This document shows, piece after piece, positions 35,185 to 46,535 of a stretch of DNA of 64,000 nucleotides (position 1 is its first letter; each line of letters starts with the position of its first letter). The notes beneath the pieces were generated by a model. That model did no database searches. It saw only the letters and a list, made by a program, of their open reading frames with translations, and was not told where the DNA came from. Source of the stretch: Bryoerythrophyllum caledonicum (Eukaryota > Streptophyta > Bryopsida > Pottiales > Pottiaceae); contig OZ020516.1 of NCBI GenBank assembly GCA_963971425.1, forward strand, positions 18,588,593-18,652,592, written 5' to 3'. The position numbers and the translations under genes were made by a program.

Positions 35185-35745
35185 TATTAGAGTTTTCCTG
35201 AAAGTAAGAGTTTTAAGGGGTGGCTACCTTGTGTCAGCCAAAAAGACCCGATGGCATCCTTTAAGGACCTTGTGTCTTTCTCTATTCACCAAAGCAGGGT
35301 GAGATTTAAATACGACAATGTTTGCAGGGTGAAAATTCTCACCCTGCATATTTTATGGGCCACGCACATGGAACAAGCTAATGTAACCAAATTAGTAATT
35401 TGGAGTCACCAATGCCACCTTGCATCTATGTTTGGACGGTGACTGTGCCTAGATGATTAACCCTATAGCATGTTGGTTGGCTGACAAAGGACCATAATTT
35501 ATGGAATCAACCCCAAAGTTAACCAAACCACCATGTTTCTCAAAAACAAGTGGACTTTCAGGTGTACAACCCCTATCAGCGTTTTGGGGTGACAAAAGGA
35601 CCATAATTTATGGAATCAACCCCAAAGTTAACCAAACCACCATGTTTCTCAAAAACAAGTGGACTTTCAGGTGTACAACCCCTATCAGCGTTTTGGGGTG
35701 ACAGTCAAGGTTTAAACCCCGAGTACTTTCAGGAAAACTCCATTA
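35185..35745. mobile_element. Small inverted-repeat element with an internal 109-bp tandem pair
   Basis: AGTTTTCCTGAAAGTA at about 35,192 is matched by its inverse at about 35,726-35,742. Inside, a 109-bp unit containing GGACCATAATTTATGGAATC is present twice in tandem (about 35,483-35,592 and 35,592-35,701), nearly identical. The perfect tandem copies imply recent duplication. No target duplication is obvious. Confidence 0.5.
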
Positions 35746-37447
35746 AGAACCTTCTTGAAACTCCAAATATTTATAGAACCTACTGGAAATTCTAAACCTT
35801 TAATCTTTAATTTTATAAATTACCTTATAAAAATTAGAGGTTTAAATTTGGTATAGAAAGATCAAAGGTTTTATATGGCATATTAAAAAAAGAATTTAGT
35901 TGTTTTAATAACATCAAATTAAAATGTGTCTATATACAACTATAGTTAAGTATTTTGATTAAATTGAAATAATATATATCATTGAAAAATGACAACAAAT
36001 TTAACTTCAGGTCTGGTTTGAAATAGTGTAAAAAAATTATATTGATTCCAAGTTATCTACATAAAAATGAATCAATTCAAAACCAAAATGTTTTGGTCGT
36101 TTTTGAACCTTTCAGTATTCCTTCATCTTTTGAAGATACTTCCCTTTTTGAACACCTTTAAAGATTGGTGCATAATAAACTAGCATTACATATATCATAA
36201 TGGTATAAAATCCAAAACTTATGTAATGAAAAGTTCAACACCTAATCCCTTAAACCTAAGAAAAGAGAAATTAATTACTTCACTTCAAACTCTATGATCA
36301 ATTCAATCCATGCAGTCAAAGACTTTGATAGTTTGAGAGCATGTGGTTTTAGTAGTATAGATTAAAATTTGAGATCTTACAATTGGAGATGGAAATGAAG
36401 ACTTCATTTTTTTTTTCACTATCTGCACTAAAATAAGCACTTTCGAAGTGATCATGGTGAAAATAGTCTAGAAATTTTAGCAATTAAAAGGGCTTGAGTT
36501 CACAAAAAGTTCAAATATATGTTGGAAATCTATGAGCCTTCTTCTTTGCACAATTATATTGAAAAATTATGTTGCACCATTCAAGTACCCGTTAAAATTG
36601 GTGTACAAGTAACCAACATCATTTTACACAATGGTGGCGATATATGTGGAGTGAAAAAAACTGAGACCAGGAGAACTTGTCAAAGTTTGTTAGGGTTTTT
36701 CTATGCAAAAAAGAGAAACACCCATTTTTCACTTTATATGCTAGAATCTTCCAATTCATGGTTTCTAGTTTATAGAAAAACTCAAATAATGCTTGAATGG
36801 TAATTTATATCAAGATCCTACAACATTATGTCTTGTTTTTGCGCTTTGGATTAGACGAATAGTTTTATAGTGTTCATGATGAAACATAATAAAGGACACT
36901 TTGAGATTAAAGATTATAGATTAAAGATTCAAACTTAACAATCATAGAAAAAATAAATTAGAACTACTTGTCAACCGCACAAAACGACTTTGGGTTGCAT
37001 AACAATATCTTGTGCAAAAAAACTTACAATCTTTCAAAGTTCTTACAATACCCCACCTCTGAGGAAAATCTCAAAAAATTACACTCAATATTCATCAAAA
37101 TAACCTATTCAAATTCACAAAAAACCTTTGTGTAACAGTGGGACCTTAGAGACGCAAGAAAAATAAAACTCAAGGGTTCCTTTTTCAACAAAAATTACAC
37201 TAAAAATTGCTTTGTTATCAAATCTCAATTATGCTTTGGGGTTTAGGATCCATAGTTTTAACTTGAGTATTAATTATAAAACCGCTTTACGTAGTTTGCG
37301 TCGTTTGGAAGCATAGTGAAGGCCAGCTCCCATTGCCTGGCCACCAAAAAAAAGTGTCTCATGTGAGGAAAGACTACAAAATTTGTGTGTGTACTGCAAA
37401 AATATTGTGTTTTTAAGCTTTTTAGGATTTAATGGGTTTTAGGGATT
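35746..37447. other. AT-rich intergenic DNA
   Basis: No gene recognised. A 94-codon frame at 36519-36803 lies in sequence resembling the dispersed AT-rich repeat (AATTGGTGTACAAGTAACC) and is not called. Confidence 0.45.
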
Positions 37448-40400
37448 TTATAGTTTTTTTGGATTGACGACCTTGAGTTCGATGCAATAAATGTCGGTGC
37501 CATTGAGGATGAAGAGCTTGTTGAGGAAGTCGCCGCCAAAGCCCAAGTTGGTAACGCCGGAGATTCGGATCAGCCCCAATGCTTTGCCCTTGTGATCAAA
37601 CACTGACACATGGTAATCAACGATAGGGTTTAGGGTTTATGAAAGTAATTTTTGTGGTATTGAAGCTTTTAGGGTTCTGGGTTTACTCACAAACTAGGTT
37701 TGTCTCTTGTGATGATTTGGAGTTTTAGGGTTTAGTAAATATTCACACACTTGATTGTCTCCACTGGTTGGAAGTAGTTTTTTTAGGTTTTGAGGCTCTT
37801 GCCTTGAATGCCATCAATAGAGCCAATGTAGACGTTGTCGTGCGTGTCGACCTTGATCCCATTTGGTGCCCCCAACTCCTTCGTCTTTCCATCATAAACC
37901 CCTACCGCAGCAAAGAGCCGACGTGCTCCCAACGACCCGTCGGCGTACACCGTGAAAACGTAGATATGGTGCGGCTTCATCTCATCTCGCTTACCACTCC
38001 TGCACTATCTCATGGAAATACCATTAAAACCTTAAAAATCCATAAATACCATAAATACCATAAAATACCATAAAATCCGTAAAAATCCCAGAAACACTTT
38101 AAAGCCTAAAAGCCTAAAAGCCTTGAACCTTAAAATCCTAAAACCATAAAAACCATAAACCCCTAAAAGCTTTAGAGCATACTTGGGTTAAAAATGGGAT
38201 GCATTCTCTCTATTCATATAGTAGGCGTAGTAATTGCTTATGAAGATGGAATGCATTTTCTTTATTTCTTATAGTAGGCAAGGTATTTTGGATGTGGTGT
38301 GTTCAATTGTGCATCTAACCACCTCCATCTCTAAGAGCTGAGAATGGGATGCATCGCTTATGAAGATGGGATGTATTGCTTATGAAGATGGGATGCATTC
38401 TCTTTGCAGGGGAGGTGAATGCTTATGAAGATGGGATGTTGTTGTGCTATGTTTTACCCTGGTTTGGAGCCTCCGTCCGTGACATAAAGAAGCTTCTCGT
38501 CTTTGGAGAATGCGAGGCTGTTGGGGAGCGTGAGGCCATCTGCCATGGCATCCACGATGCCCGAGCCCGGTGCGATCCGGTAGATCTGGTTCTCTATCAG
38601 AGGTTTGGACCTGTACCCTCTCACCCTGGCATAATTGCAGTGTATGATCAGGGCCTTTGGTAAGGTTTCCAGGTTTTAGGGTTTACGCAAGAGCTGTGTC
38701 CTTTACAGGCATTGGTCCACAATGAGGGCCTTTGTTAGGGTTTAGGGTATAGGGAACTGTGAAAGCCCTAACATTGCAGAGGCTTTCATATAGTTTAGGG
38801 TTGAGGAAGTTGTCTCTGGATTGCATTAGCTTTGTTTGGATTTAGGGTTTAAGTTTTAGGGACGTCTACCCTTTCCCTGGGAGTGAATCTAGGTTTTGGG
38901 TTTTAGGTCTAAGTTTAGGGTTTAGGTTTAGGTTTGAATGTTTAGGGGTATGGTTCCTAAATCGTAAACCTAACCCTAAACTTAAGCCCAGTGGACAATC
39001 AAAGGCTTCAACAAAGTTTAGGATTTTAGGGTTTAGGGGTATGCACCACTCTTGCATTGCAGCTAGAGGCTTGAATAGGGTTTTGGGTTTAGGGTTCAAG
39101 GACCTCTGCCCTTTGATGCAGTCCTCAATCAGAGGCTTGAATAGGGTTTAGGGTTCGGGGATCTGCAGCCTGATATCACAGTCCACAATCAGAAGCTTTG
39201 ATACGGTTTTAGGGTTTGGGGTTTAGGACCTGTCCACAACCAGAGGCTTTGCTAGAGTTCAAGGTTTCGGACATGGGATTTATCCTTAGGGTTCAAGGAC
39301 CTCTGCCCTTTGATGCAGTCCACAATCAGAGGCTTGAATAGGGTTTAGGGTTTGAGGATCTGCAGCCTGACATCACAGTCCACTATCAGAAGCTTTGATA
39401 CGGTTTTAAGGGTTCGGGGTTTAGGGACCAGAGGCGTTTGCTAGGGTTTAGGGTTTTTGGGACATGGGATGTTATCCTACTTACCAACCATACGTGGTGT
39501 CCGTGAACCATATGGAGCCGTCGCGCTTCACGACGACGTCGTTGGGGCTGCTGAACGGCACGCCGAACCAGTTGTCCGCTACAATCGTCGTGTTCAACCT
39601 CTTGAGATCCAGGCGCTGAATGTAGCCGCCCTTGTCGCCCTGGCCGTGCTCGCAGATGAGCAGGTTGCCCTCCAGGTCGAACGCCATGCCGCTCGCCATG
39701 TCCGTCACAGGTAACACCGTCGTCACCTTCCTCGTCTTCAACGATATCCTTCTCACCTGAAAAAACATGTCAAACTTAGTTTAGAATCATCATTTTCTCA
39801 CGAGTGTAGGTGAAGGTGATGTTCACATTGAATGAAGAGCAGTTTCACATGAAAAAAAGCATGTCAAATCTAGTGTTGATCATTTTCCCACGACTGTAGG
39901 TGATTTTCACATGAATGGAGATCATTTTCACACGAAGTCTTCTCTCACCATGGATATGCAGTCTCATGTGACCTGATCTTGATCTTAGCTGGTGCTGGTC
40001 TTTGTTTACCTCGGAGTTTTGGCCCTTGACAATCAAGCCGCGCTTGGCGACCGGAGTGGAGTAATAGAGCTCGTTGAACTCCGGGCAGTACACTCCGCCG
40101 CCCTGCACCTCCGTGTGCGCCACCGACTCCAGCCGCGGCGACTTCCCCAGAATCTCTAGGAACTTCACGTCCCGGACCTACATGCACAAGGTTAACATGT
40201 CACCTCCCTCTCTAATCTCCTAGTGTCCTGTGCTTGAATTTGTGATTGAACCTGTGATTGAATCTTTGTGGTTGATGCAGGTGCTTAGTTTATAGTACAG
40301 ACCTCAAAATGACAGTTGGGTGATGCATTGTTGTTGATCAGGCTGCCTTGGTGCCAGAAGCAGGTCCCAGTGGGAAGCAGCTCCCGCATATTTCGTGCAG

Positions 40401-41073
40401 GATGAAGATCTGTCAATTGATCGTCACAGCAAGGGAGCTCAAAGGTAAGCGTATCTCAAACTCCTCTATAGATAGAACAACAGAAACTTTTACTCTATTC
40501 CCAAACTACTCCATGCTGTAGAATCAACTTTCTTCTTTGTAGATTCCACTTGGTAGTGAGGTTTGATGAGGTACTGATGGGTGATCCTGTGGCAGGAGCT
40601 TTACATGAGATGAGGATGGCGAGGATGGCGATGGAGATGGTGATTGCGAGCGGCAGCGGACTGGTGGTGGCCCACAGTTTGAGAGCCAGAGCGCGTTTCT
40701 TTCTCTGAAACTTGGGCCCGGTGTCGTCCGTGGACTCAAGCTTGGAGTCGTCAAGCTCCGGCTCCTGGCTGACCGGCGTGGACGGCGCTTGGGTCGCTTT
40801 ACCGCTCCTCACGTTGCTGTCAGCGGCGGACTTCTCCACTTGCTGCTGCTGCTGCAGCGTCAGGTGCCGCAGGCCCCCGAGAACGTTCTCCGTGGAGGGA
40901 GGCGGCTGCTGCATTTCCGCCACCAGCCCTATCTTGCTAACACCTCTGGGCTTACTGTAAGCTGGACCTCTCCGCTTCGGAGGAGGACGACTATTCTTCT
41001 CGGAGGAAGATTCGGGTGGAATCTTCTCTCTGGATTCGGGTGACGTACTTCTCTTCTCACCAGAAGTCTTCAT
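37448..41073 (-). CDS. SMP-30/gluconolactonase-like protein with N-terminal membrane anchor
   Basis: At least six exons: 41073 to about 40,500; 40409-40303 (PTGTCFWHQG); 40177-40010; 39756-39485 (SPNDVVVKRDGSIWFTDTTY); 38593-38458 (LPNSLAFSKDEKLLYVTD); 37999-37803 (GAPNGIKVDTHDNVYIG); 37602-37448 (VTNLGFGG). The repeated PN-V-DG-hhhTD blades are the metal-binding beta-propeller of the SMP-30/gluconolactonase/LRE family, enzymes that hydrolyse sugar lactones or organophosphates. Exon 1 adds a low-complexity basic/Pro/Gln tail and one hydrophobic segment (LPLAITISIAILAILISC), suggesting a type II membrane protein with the propeller in the endomembrane lumen or outside the cell. The 37803 junction appears to use a GC donor. 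The exact 3' end of exon 1 is unclear. Confidence 0.82.
38640..39470. repeat. Telomere-like and tandem repeats inside an intron
   Basis: The intron between the 39.5-kb and 38.5-kb SMP-30 exons is packed with TTTAGGG-like heptamers (the plant telomere unit), interspersed with two direct copies of a unit of about 200 bp (about 39,090-39,230 and 39,295-39,430, both with ACCTCTGCCCTTTGATGCAG). The copies are degenerate. Confidence 0.65.
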
Positions 41074-41144
41074 GAAGACTTCTGGTGAGTGAACTTTCTT
41101 GTCCCTGAACTCACTCTGTTTTCTGAGCTCATTGCATGGAAAAG

Positions 41145-41685
41145 CTGATTTGGTTTGGTTCAGGTCAAGAGGGAAACATATATCAGATGCTTTTATTATA
41201 TTTAATCTAATTTCATGGCATGAATCCAGGATTTGTTCCGACCCGTGACTGTTTTTTTGTCTGTCGATCAGCGCAGGTTAGAGCGAAACTGGATGGCGAT
41301 GCTTTTTGATAACAAGGAATTTACTTTGATGACTTGTAATTTCAATGTGAGTCCAGGGTTTACAAGGTTTTCAAGTTGACAGATCTGAGAAGGTCTTGAC
41401 TCTGTTTTTTGAGCGCATTCCATGGAAACGCTGATTTGGAATTGAAGGAAGTCATGATTGAAACATAGAGACAGATGCTTTTATTATATAATCTAATTTA
41501 ATGGCACGAGTCCAGGATTTGTTCAGATTCGTGACTGTTTTTGTGCAGAATATGAGAGAAGCTGGATGGCGATGCTTTTCGATATTAACAAGGAATCTAC
41601 TTGTAATTTCAATGTGAGTCCAGGGTTTACAAGGTTTTCAAGGTGACAGATCTGAGAAGGTCTTGACTCTTGGCGCTGTCAACGT
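41145..41685. repeat. Tandem duplication upstream of the SMP-30-like gene
   Basis: Two direct copies of a unit of about 275 bp (41,145-41,405 and 41,430-41,680) share TCCAGGATTTGTTC, GCTGGATGGCGATGCTTTT and GAGTCCAGGGTTTACAAGG. They lie in the promoter or 5' region of the minus-strand gene. No coding frame is seen. Confidence 0.6.
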
Positions 41686-42329
41686 TTGGAGCTGGAAAGA
41701 GCCTGGAAGTAGTGCAAACCTGAAATCTTCTGCCGCTTCCCATCTCACCCATGATGATGCTAGCGCTCTCAGCTTTTGCAGAGGACGCTCTCTACTTCAC
41801 TCTGATACAAATCCATAACATTAATTGGATTGGCGAGGAACCCGGGACAAAAGTAAAGCAAAAAGAAACGACAAAATTAGTGATTTTTAATGATCACATC
41901 AATTTTTTAACGATATTTGCACAACTTACACTCTGTTCAGTCATCATTGAGCATCAGCTCTTTGGTCATGGAACCAGTCGTACGAAGACGACCATGATGA
42001 CAGGAAACTTCATAACATTCCACCGAAATGGGCATCATTGTGAGACGAACATGGATAGCACATTCCAAACAAGGGTATTCACTTTTCCTGATTCTCATTA
42101 CTGTAACCAAGAGCTTAAATAGCAGTGAAGGAGGTACATAAAAAAACAAAAAAATAAAAATAGCAGTATGTTTAGAGAATCGACAGGTCTGAACTGAATT
42201 TGGAACAGTAACACGACGCCGATCTCGAAAAATTCTGACATCCAAAACCGTGTACAATCCAATCTCAAAACGCATGTGAGCCTTGATTTCTTCAGATGTA
42301 GGGAATTTTCCAGCTCAAATTCGTCTATT
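41686..42329. other. Intergenic DNA
   Basis: A 123-codon plus-strand frame (41751-42122) and overlapping minus-strand frames have no family resemblance or splice support. Nothing is called. Confidence 0.4.
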
Positions 42330-42807
42330 TCAGCAGGTGATGGTTTTACTGTATCTGGTCTTTGTCCGAACTGCCGAAACACACTCGGAATAGGCTTCCC
42401 TAATGATTTCAGCCGGGTTAAAATAAGCGCCAGATTCCGGCCGCATCTTCAGTGAAAGATAGAAACCTTCCTCGTCACTAAAAAAGTCAACACAAAGGAT
42501 AACAATTGTAAAATATAACTGGATAGTTGAAATTGGTAAGAAGAGAAATATCGATCGTACAAGGCACAGCTCATACCTCCTCATGCAACGCAACGAATAT
42601 TCATGATACTGTTTTCTCCCTGCAAAAACAGAAACTCATCTCCTATCTCTCATTTGAAAGGATGAGTCCTATCTCTAGACTCATCGTTTCAATGAAATAT
42701 TAGCTCTGACTCTTGTAGTAGATCTCCAAACCTCTTGCAAGTTTGAGGAAGGTGGCAGCTGCTTCTGCTAAGGATGTTTCGCTTTCAAGTAAGCACCACA
42801 ACATCAT
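42330..42807 (-). CDS. Small unrecognised three-exon gene
   Basis: Three exons with GT/AG borders join in phase: 42807-42732 (from two adjacent ATGs), 42619-42577, 42477-42330. They give an 88-residue protein with the segments SLAEAAATFLKLAR, RKQYHEYSLRCMR and EEGFYLSLKMRPESGAYFN, ending in a Ser/Thr/Lys-rich tail. It is amphipathic with no signal peptide, membrane segment or known motif. Phase-consistent splicing and the lack of stops are the main support. It could instead be the 3' part of a longer gene with further exons upstream. Confidence 0.35.
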
Positions 42808-43588
42808 GTAGTTTTAGTACTCTTTGAAACGTGATGGATGGCAATCTCTTGGAATTTTGGGAGTTCGGTGTATAGACGCGTATCTAAATTTTTTCAATCA
42901 ACTCATTTTGGCACAGTTTGCACATTTTTATCAGGCTGCTGCACGCGTCTATGTTTTAGTTCTGGTATGTGTTGCGCCAGATTAATAGTCACCTTTTTGA
43001 CATCTAGTGTTTCCCGACCAGTCTAGATCATAGTTTGTAAATTAGTTCTTCCAGTCAGTTACAGAGATCTCGCCTTGCAGAGATTACCAGTTGCTAGGGT
43101 CGATATACAATTGTGTGTGCAACATGAATATCATGTAGTGTTGGATCACAATCCAGAATTGCTGTTCCACAGATTTAGCATCCAATGTAAACCATGTTCA
43201 CGACATAATGTAACCAAAGTAGGGCACAACATGCGTTCTTTGTGAGGTAGATCTGTCAACTTGTCTACTCACGACACGAACTCAGGAACTCTTTTAGTCA
43301 TGTTGAGCACGTCATACTCGACATCAGAATTTCCCTTAAACTTTACCAGATCCCTGGTAGTTTTTGATTCGTATCAATCCTCGTTGGAAGACACTAGCTG
43401 TGAACGTTGCACTCAACTCTTTTGAAGCTTGCACATAGCGCAACCACAAGCTTTTGACCAGGGACCAAAAACCTGAACTGATAGCGCAGCACAAATTTCG
43501 ATCAGGTTGACAAGAGTCGATCATGCAGGAAATAATTACCCGACAGTTCATTTTATGATGTTAATCGTTAAACTCAGGTCGTAGATGA
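42808..43588. other. Intergenic DNA
   Basis: No gene recognised. Short frames at 42838-43026 and 43336-43551 show no family resemblance. Confidence 0.4.
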
Positions 43589-44256
43589 CAGTCTAGACGC
43601 GGATATTAGCGGGATCAATCAATCGAACTCTGTGAAGCATTGTTATCTGCTCTAAGATTATCATCAACGACGTACTGGCAAGCAGAATAACCTCCACAAC
43701 ATCAGACCGTACTCTTGATTCCTGATGTTCTTGTGTAGACGACTCTATGTGCAGTTGGAGGGGAATACTGAACCGAGCATCACCGGAATGACATCCACCA
43801 AGCAATTTGACACGATCCAGCAGGGCTCAGAAACTCGAACTTCTTAGAACCGGAGCTCGAGGATCATGCAACACTTCGGTGAAAACAACTTTGAGCCAGG
43901 TAAGATTTCCTCACACCTAATCACAGTCTAGACGAGGATACCGGTTTAGATCAATCAATCGAACTCTGTGAAGCATTGTTATCTGCTCTAAGATTATCAT
44001 CAACGACGTACTGGCAAGCAGAATAACCTCCACAACATCAGACCGTACTCTTGATTGCTGATATTGTTCTTGTGTGGACGACTTTATGTGCAGTTGGAGG
44101 GGAATACTGAACCGAGCATCACCGGAATGACATCCGCCAAGCAATTTGACACGATCCAGCAGGGCTCAGAAACTCGAACTTTATAGAACCGGAGCTCGAG
44201 GATCATGCAACACTTCGGTGAAATCAACTTTGAGCCAGGTAAGATATCCTCATACC
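43589..44256 (-). repeat. Tandem duplication of about 335 bp with a shared small frame
   Basis: Two direct copies (about 43,589-43,920 and 43,924-44,256) are nearly identical. A minus-strand frame of 70-75 codons starting MLGGCHSGDARF stays open in both. The copies differ by one three-base indel that keeps frame, plus substitutions. Whether this is a translated small gene pair or chance is unclear. Confidence 0.55.
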
Positions 44257-44709
44257 TAATCACCGATGTCAGTGTTTGTGTCTCAGAATTACAGTAACTT
44301 TACACTGGTATCGGTCCACCCACGTCCTCGCTAAGTTGATGTTCCTTAGTAGTATCCCCTCCATTCGTGCACTAGGTTTCAACAAACAATGTTGACTGGA
44401 AAGACATGATACTCTCGATGTTTCCAGCGCTTCGCGGCGCCGTGAAAACCTTTTTTTGTCGGTGTAGGTCGCAATGCTGGAGACGGTACGTTGAAGCTAG
44501 GGTAAGATCATAGAGCATGATGAACAAGTTAGTCGATACACTGTTATCGATTCAAAGCATGAATGTATCATGAATCAGGTAGCTAAGATGTATAGAAAAG
44601 AGATGATCGTAATAGACAGTTCGGAGTGACCGATTAGAAACAAAAAGTCCGTGATATACCAATGCGCATGAGCTAAATTAGGTCACCTGAGTCTCTCTTT
44701 CTCTCTCCC
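44257..44709. other. Intergenic DNA
   Basis: Nothing recognised apart from a CTCT-rich tract near 44,693-44,712 just after the next gene's stop. Confidence 0.4.
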
Positions 44710-45057
44710 TCACACCTCGAAGTTCTCCATAGAGAGATCTGTCAGTCCCGCCGCGAATTCAATCATCGCCCGCCCCCCGCTGTACGGCAACCACACATTC
44801 TCCACCACCAGCTCGACGTCTGGGCGCGGCGGAACCGCGGCCTCACCAGGCGGCGCAGAGCCGGGATTCCGGTTCGCCTGCAGGTCGTTGTTGGGGTGAG
44901 TGATCCTCGACCCATCAGCCTCGGAGCTTGTCGCCGCGGCTTGGATTTGGCGCTGATCGCCCGGAACACCACCTAATTCAGCGCCGCCTAGCGGTTGCGT
45001 GGCCACCGTCACTTGGCCTGCAGCAGCACTCTCTCCGCCTTCGTTCGTCTGCTCCAT
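44710..45057 (-). CDS. Small Ala/Gly-rich protein or first exon, unrecognised
   Basis: The ATG in good context (GCGATGG) opens 115 GC-rich codons. The first 80 residues are low complexity (A, G, Q, P). The tail is more ordered and hydrophobic (ELVVENVWLPYSGGRAMIEF, then DLSMENFE). The frame ends at a GAG|GTGTGAGG sequence that could be a splice donor, so this may be exon 1 of a longer minus-strand gene. GC content is well above that of the flanks, as in the other real exons of this window. No family is recognised. It is divergent from the acidic gene at 45.58 kb. Confidence 0.45.
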   Translation of the reverse strand: MEQTNEGGESAAAGQVTVATQPLGGAELGGVPGDQRQIQAAATSSEADGSRITHPNNDLQANRNPGSAPPGEAAVPPRPDVELVVENVWLPYSGGRAMIEFAAGLTDLSMENFEV

Positions 45058-45580
45058 CGCGAACCACAGCTGCCGCGCGCTGTTGCAACCCTACTCTCTA
45101 TCTGCAGTCTCAAGCGCTTGGAACCCTGGAAGCCCTAGTTCTCCAGCGAAAAACCCAAGTCGGCATCCGAGAGCGACGGTAACTTGTCAGTGAACAATCA
45201 CTCCATGTACGTCGGTGCATCGTCTGGTGTGAGATCGCGAACCACGCGAGAGAAGCGCAGTTGACGTTTTCTCGAAGTGTGATTTTATCGAGGTTTACCA
45301 CCAGACGGAACCATCTACGAATAAAGTAGATTCAATCTTGTTGTTGTTGGATTTTCTTCCGTAAGAAGCCGTTTCCTCCTTCGCCTGAGCGGCGACATTT
45401 GTTTCCGTGTTTTGTGAGGCGGTGGAGGAGTGGATCTCACTAGTTCGCCTCACTACTAGCATGATTCACCGACAGAGATGCTGGGCGGCACTGTCTTAGG
45501 GTTTCTTCTACGAACCATGTGAGGATAGATCTGTGTAGTCGATCTCTAGTTTGTGTGCTCCGTTGAGATACTATTCTGCG
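45058..45580. promoter_or_regulatory. Divergent intergenic region between two small genes
   Basis: This 523-bp gap separates start codons of the minus-strand Ala/Gly-rich gene and the plus-strand acidic gene, and probably contains both promoters. No specific element can be assigned. Confidence 0.35.
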
Positions 45581-46535
45581 ATGGCGAGGCGCAGGCAGCT
45601 TATTCATGGAAGTCAGGAGGAGCTGGACATGTTCGAGCCGTTCTACAACACGCGCCTTCGTCTGCAGCACGGCGTGGCGTCGTCGTCGCGGTTCCAGCTC
45701 CCGGATCCGCCACCACCGAGGGACGTCGAGGCTCAGGTTGAAGGTGAAGTCGAGGCCGAGGCAAGTGCTAACCTGCAAGACCCAGGTAACGGGGAGACAG
45801 GCTCATGCAATGGGCGCCGCGACGATGAAGAAGACGACGACGACGACGCGAAACATTCTGAAGAAGAGCGAGAGGTGGAATCTCCCAAAAATGACACCAC
45901 TGGACAGTTGCAAGGTTAGCGATACTTCTCCCATAACTTGTGTGCACCACTGTTTCGGAAGAGATCATGTCTTCGTAAGGAATCTAGCTAGTCCACGATC
46001 GACAAGCAGTTACTTCTCATGCTTCTGCACTGAAATTATCTTGGAGCTGCTGAATGAGCGATATTATTTGTGCTATACTGAGCCCGTGTGTGTAAAAAAC
46101 TGTGCATAATTCTACGTAATTGTGTGTAATTATGTGTAATTAGCCGGCCTGCAACTCACCTGCAGTTATGAGTACCATGTTGTTGTCATTGCATGACGTG
46201 CGTCGACTCCATGCATCACGTAGTGTCGATAATATGTACAATATGCGAAAATATCCGCTCACCAATCTTGTCAACGGATCTTCTAGATGACCAGTAAGCC
46301 ACTACTTAATTTGCTCCTTCTGTAAGATGCGGACCCTGAATTGTTAGCATAAAAATATGATCACAAAGGTGAAGCATCGTTTTATTCCAGTTATGGTGTG
46401 GGAGTGATTTTGAATAGGTTCCATCTGTACTGTCAATGTGTGTTTTCAGGTAATGGATCGCAGACCGAAGCAAGTCCCGAGGCGCCGGATTCAGACACAG
46501 ACTCACTAGACTCGGACTCAGACTCGGACTCTTGA
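45581..46535 (+). CDS. Small acidic protein, two exons, unrecognised
   Basis: Exon 1 (45581-45914) and exon 2 (46450-46535) join in phase at a CAAG|GTTAGC donor and TTTTCAG acceptor to give 139 residues. The N-terminus is basic and ordered (MARRRQLIHGSQEELDMFEP), followed by a proline/acid linker, a D/E tract (DDEEDDDDD) and a C-terminal Ser-Asp repeat (DSDSDSDS). Such acidic tails are common in chromatin- or RNA-binding proteins, but no domain is recognised. The ATG at 45581 is preferred over one at 45551 because its context is better and the protein then begins with the basic segment. Confidence 0.5.
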
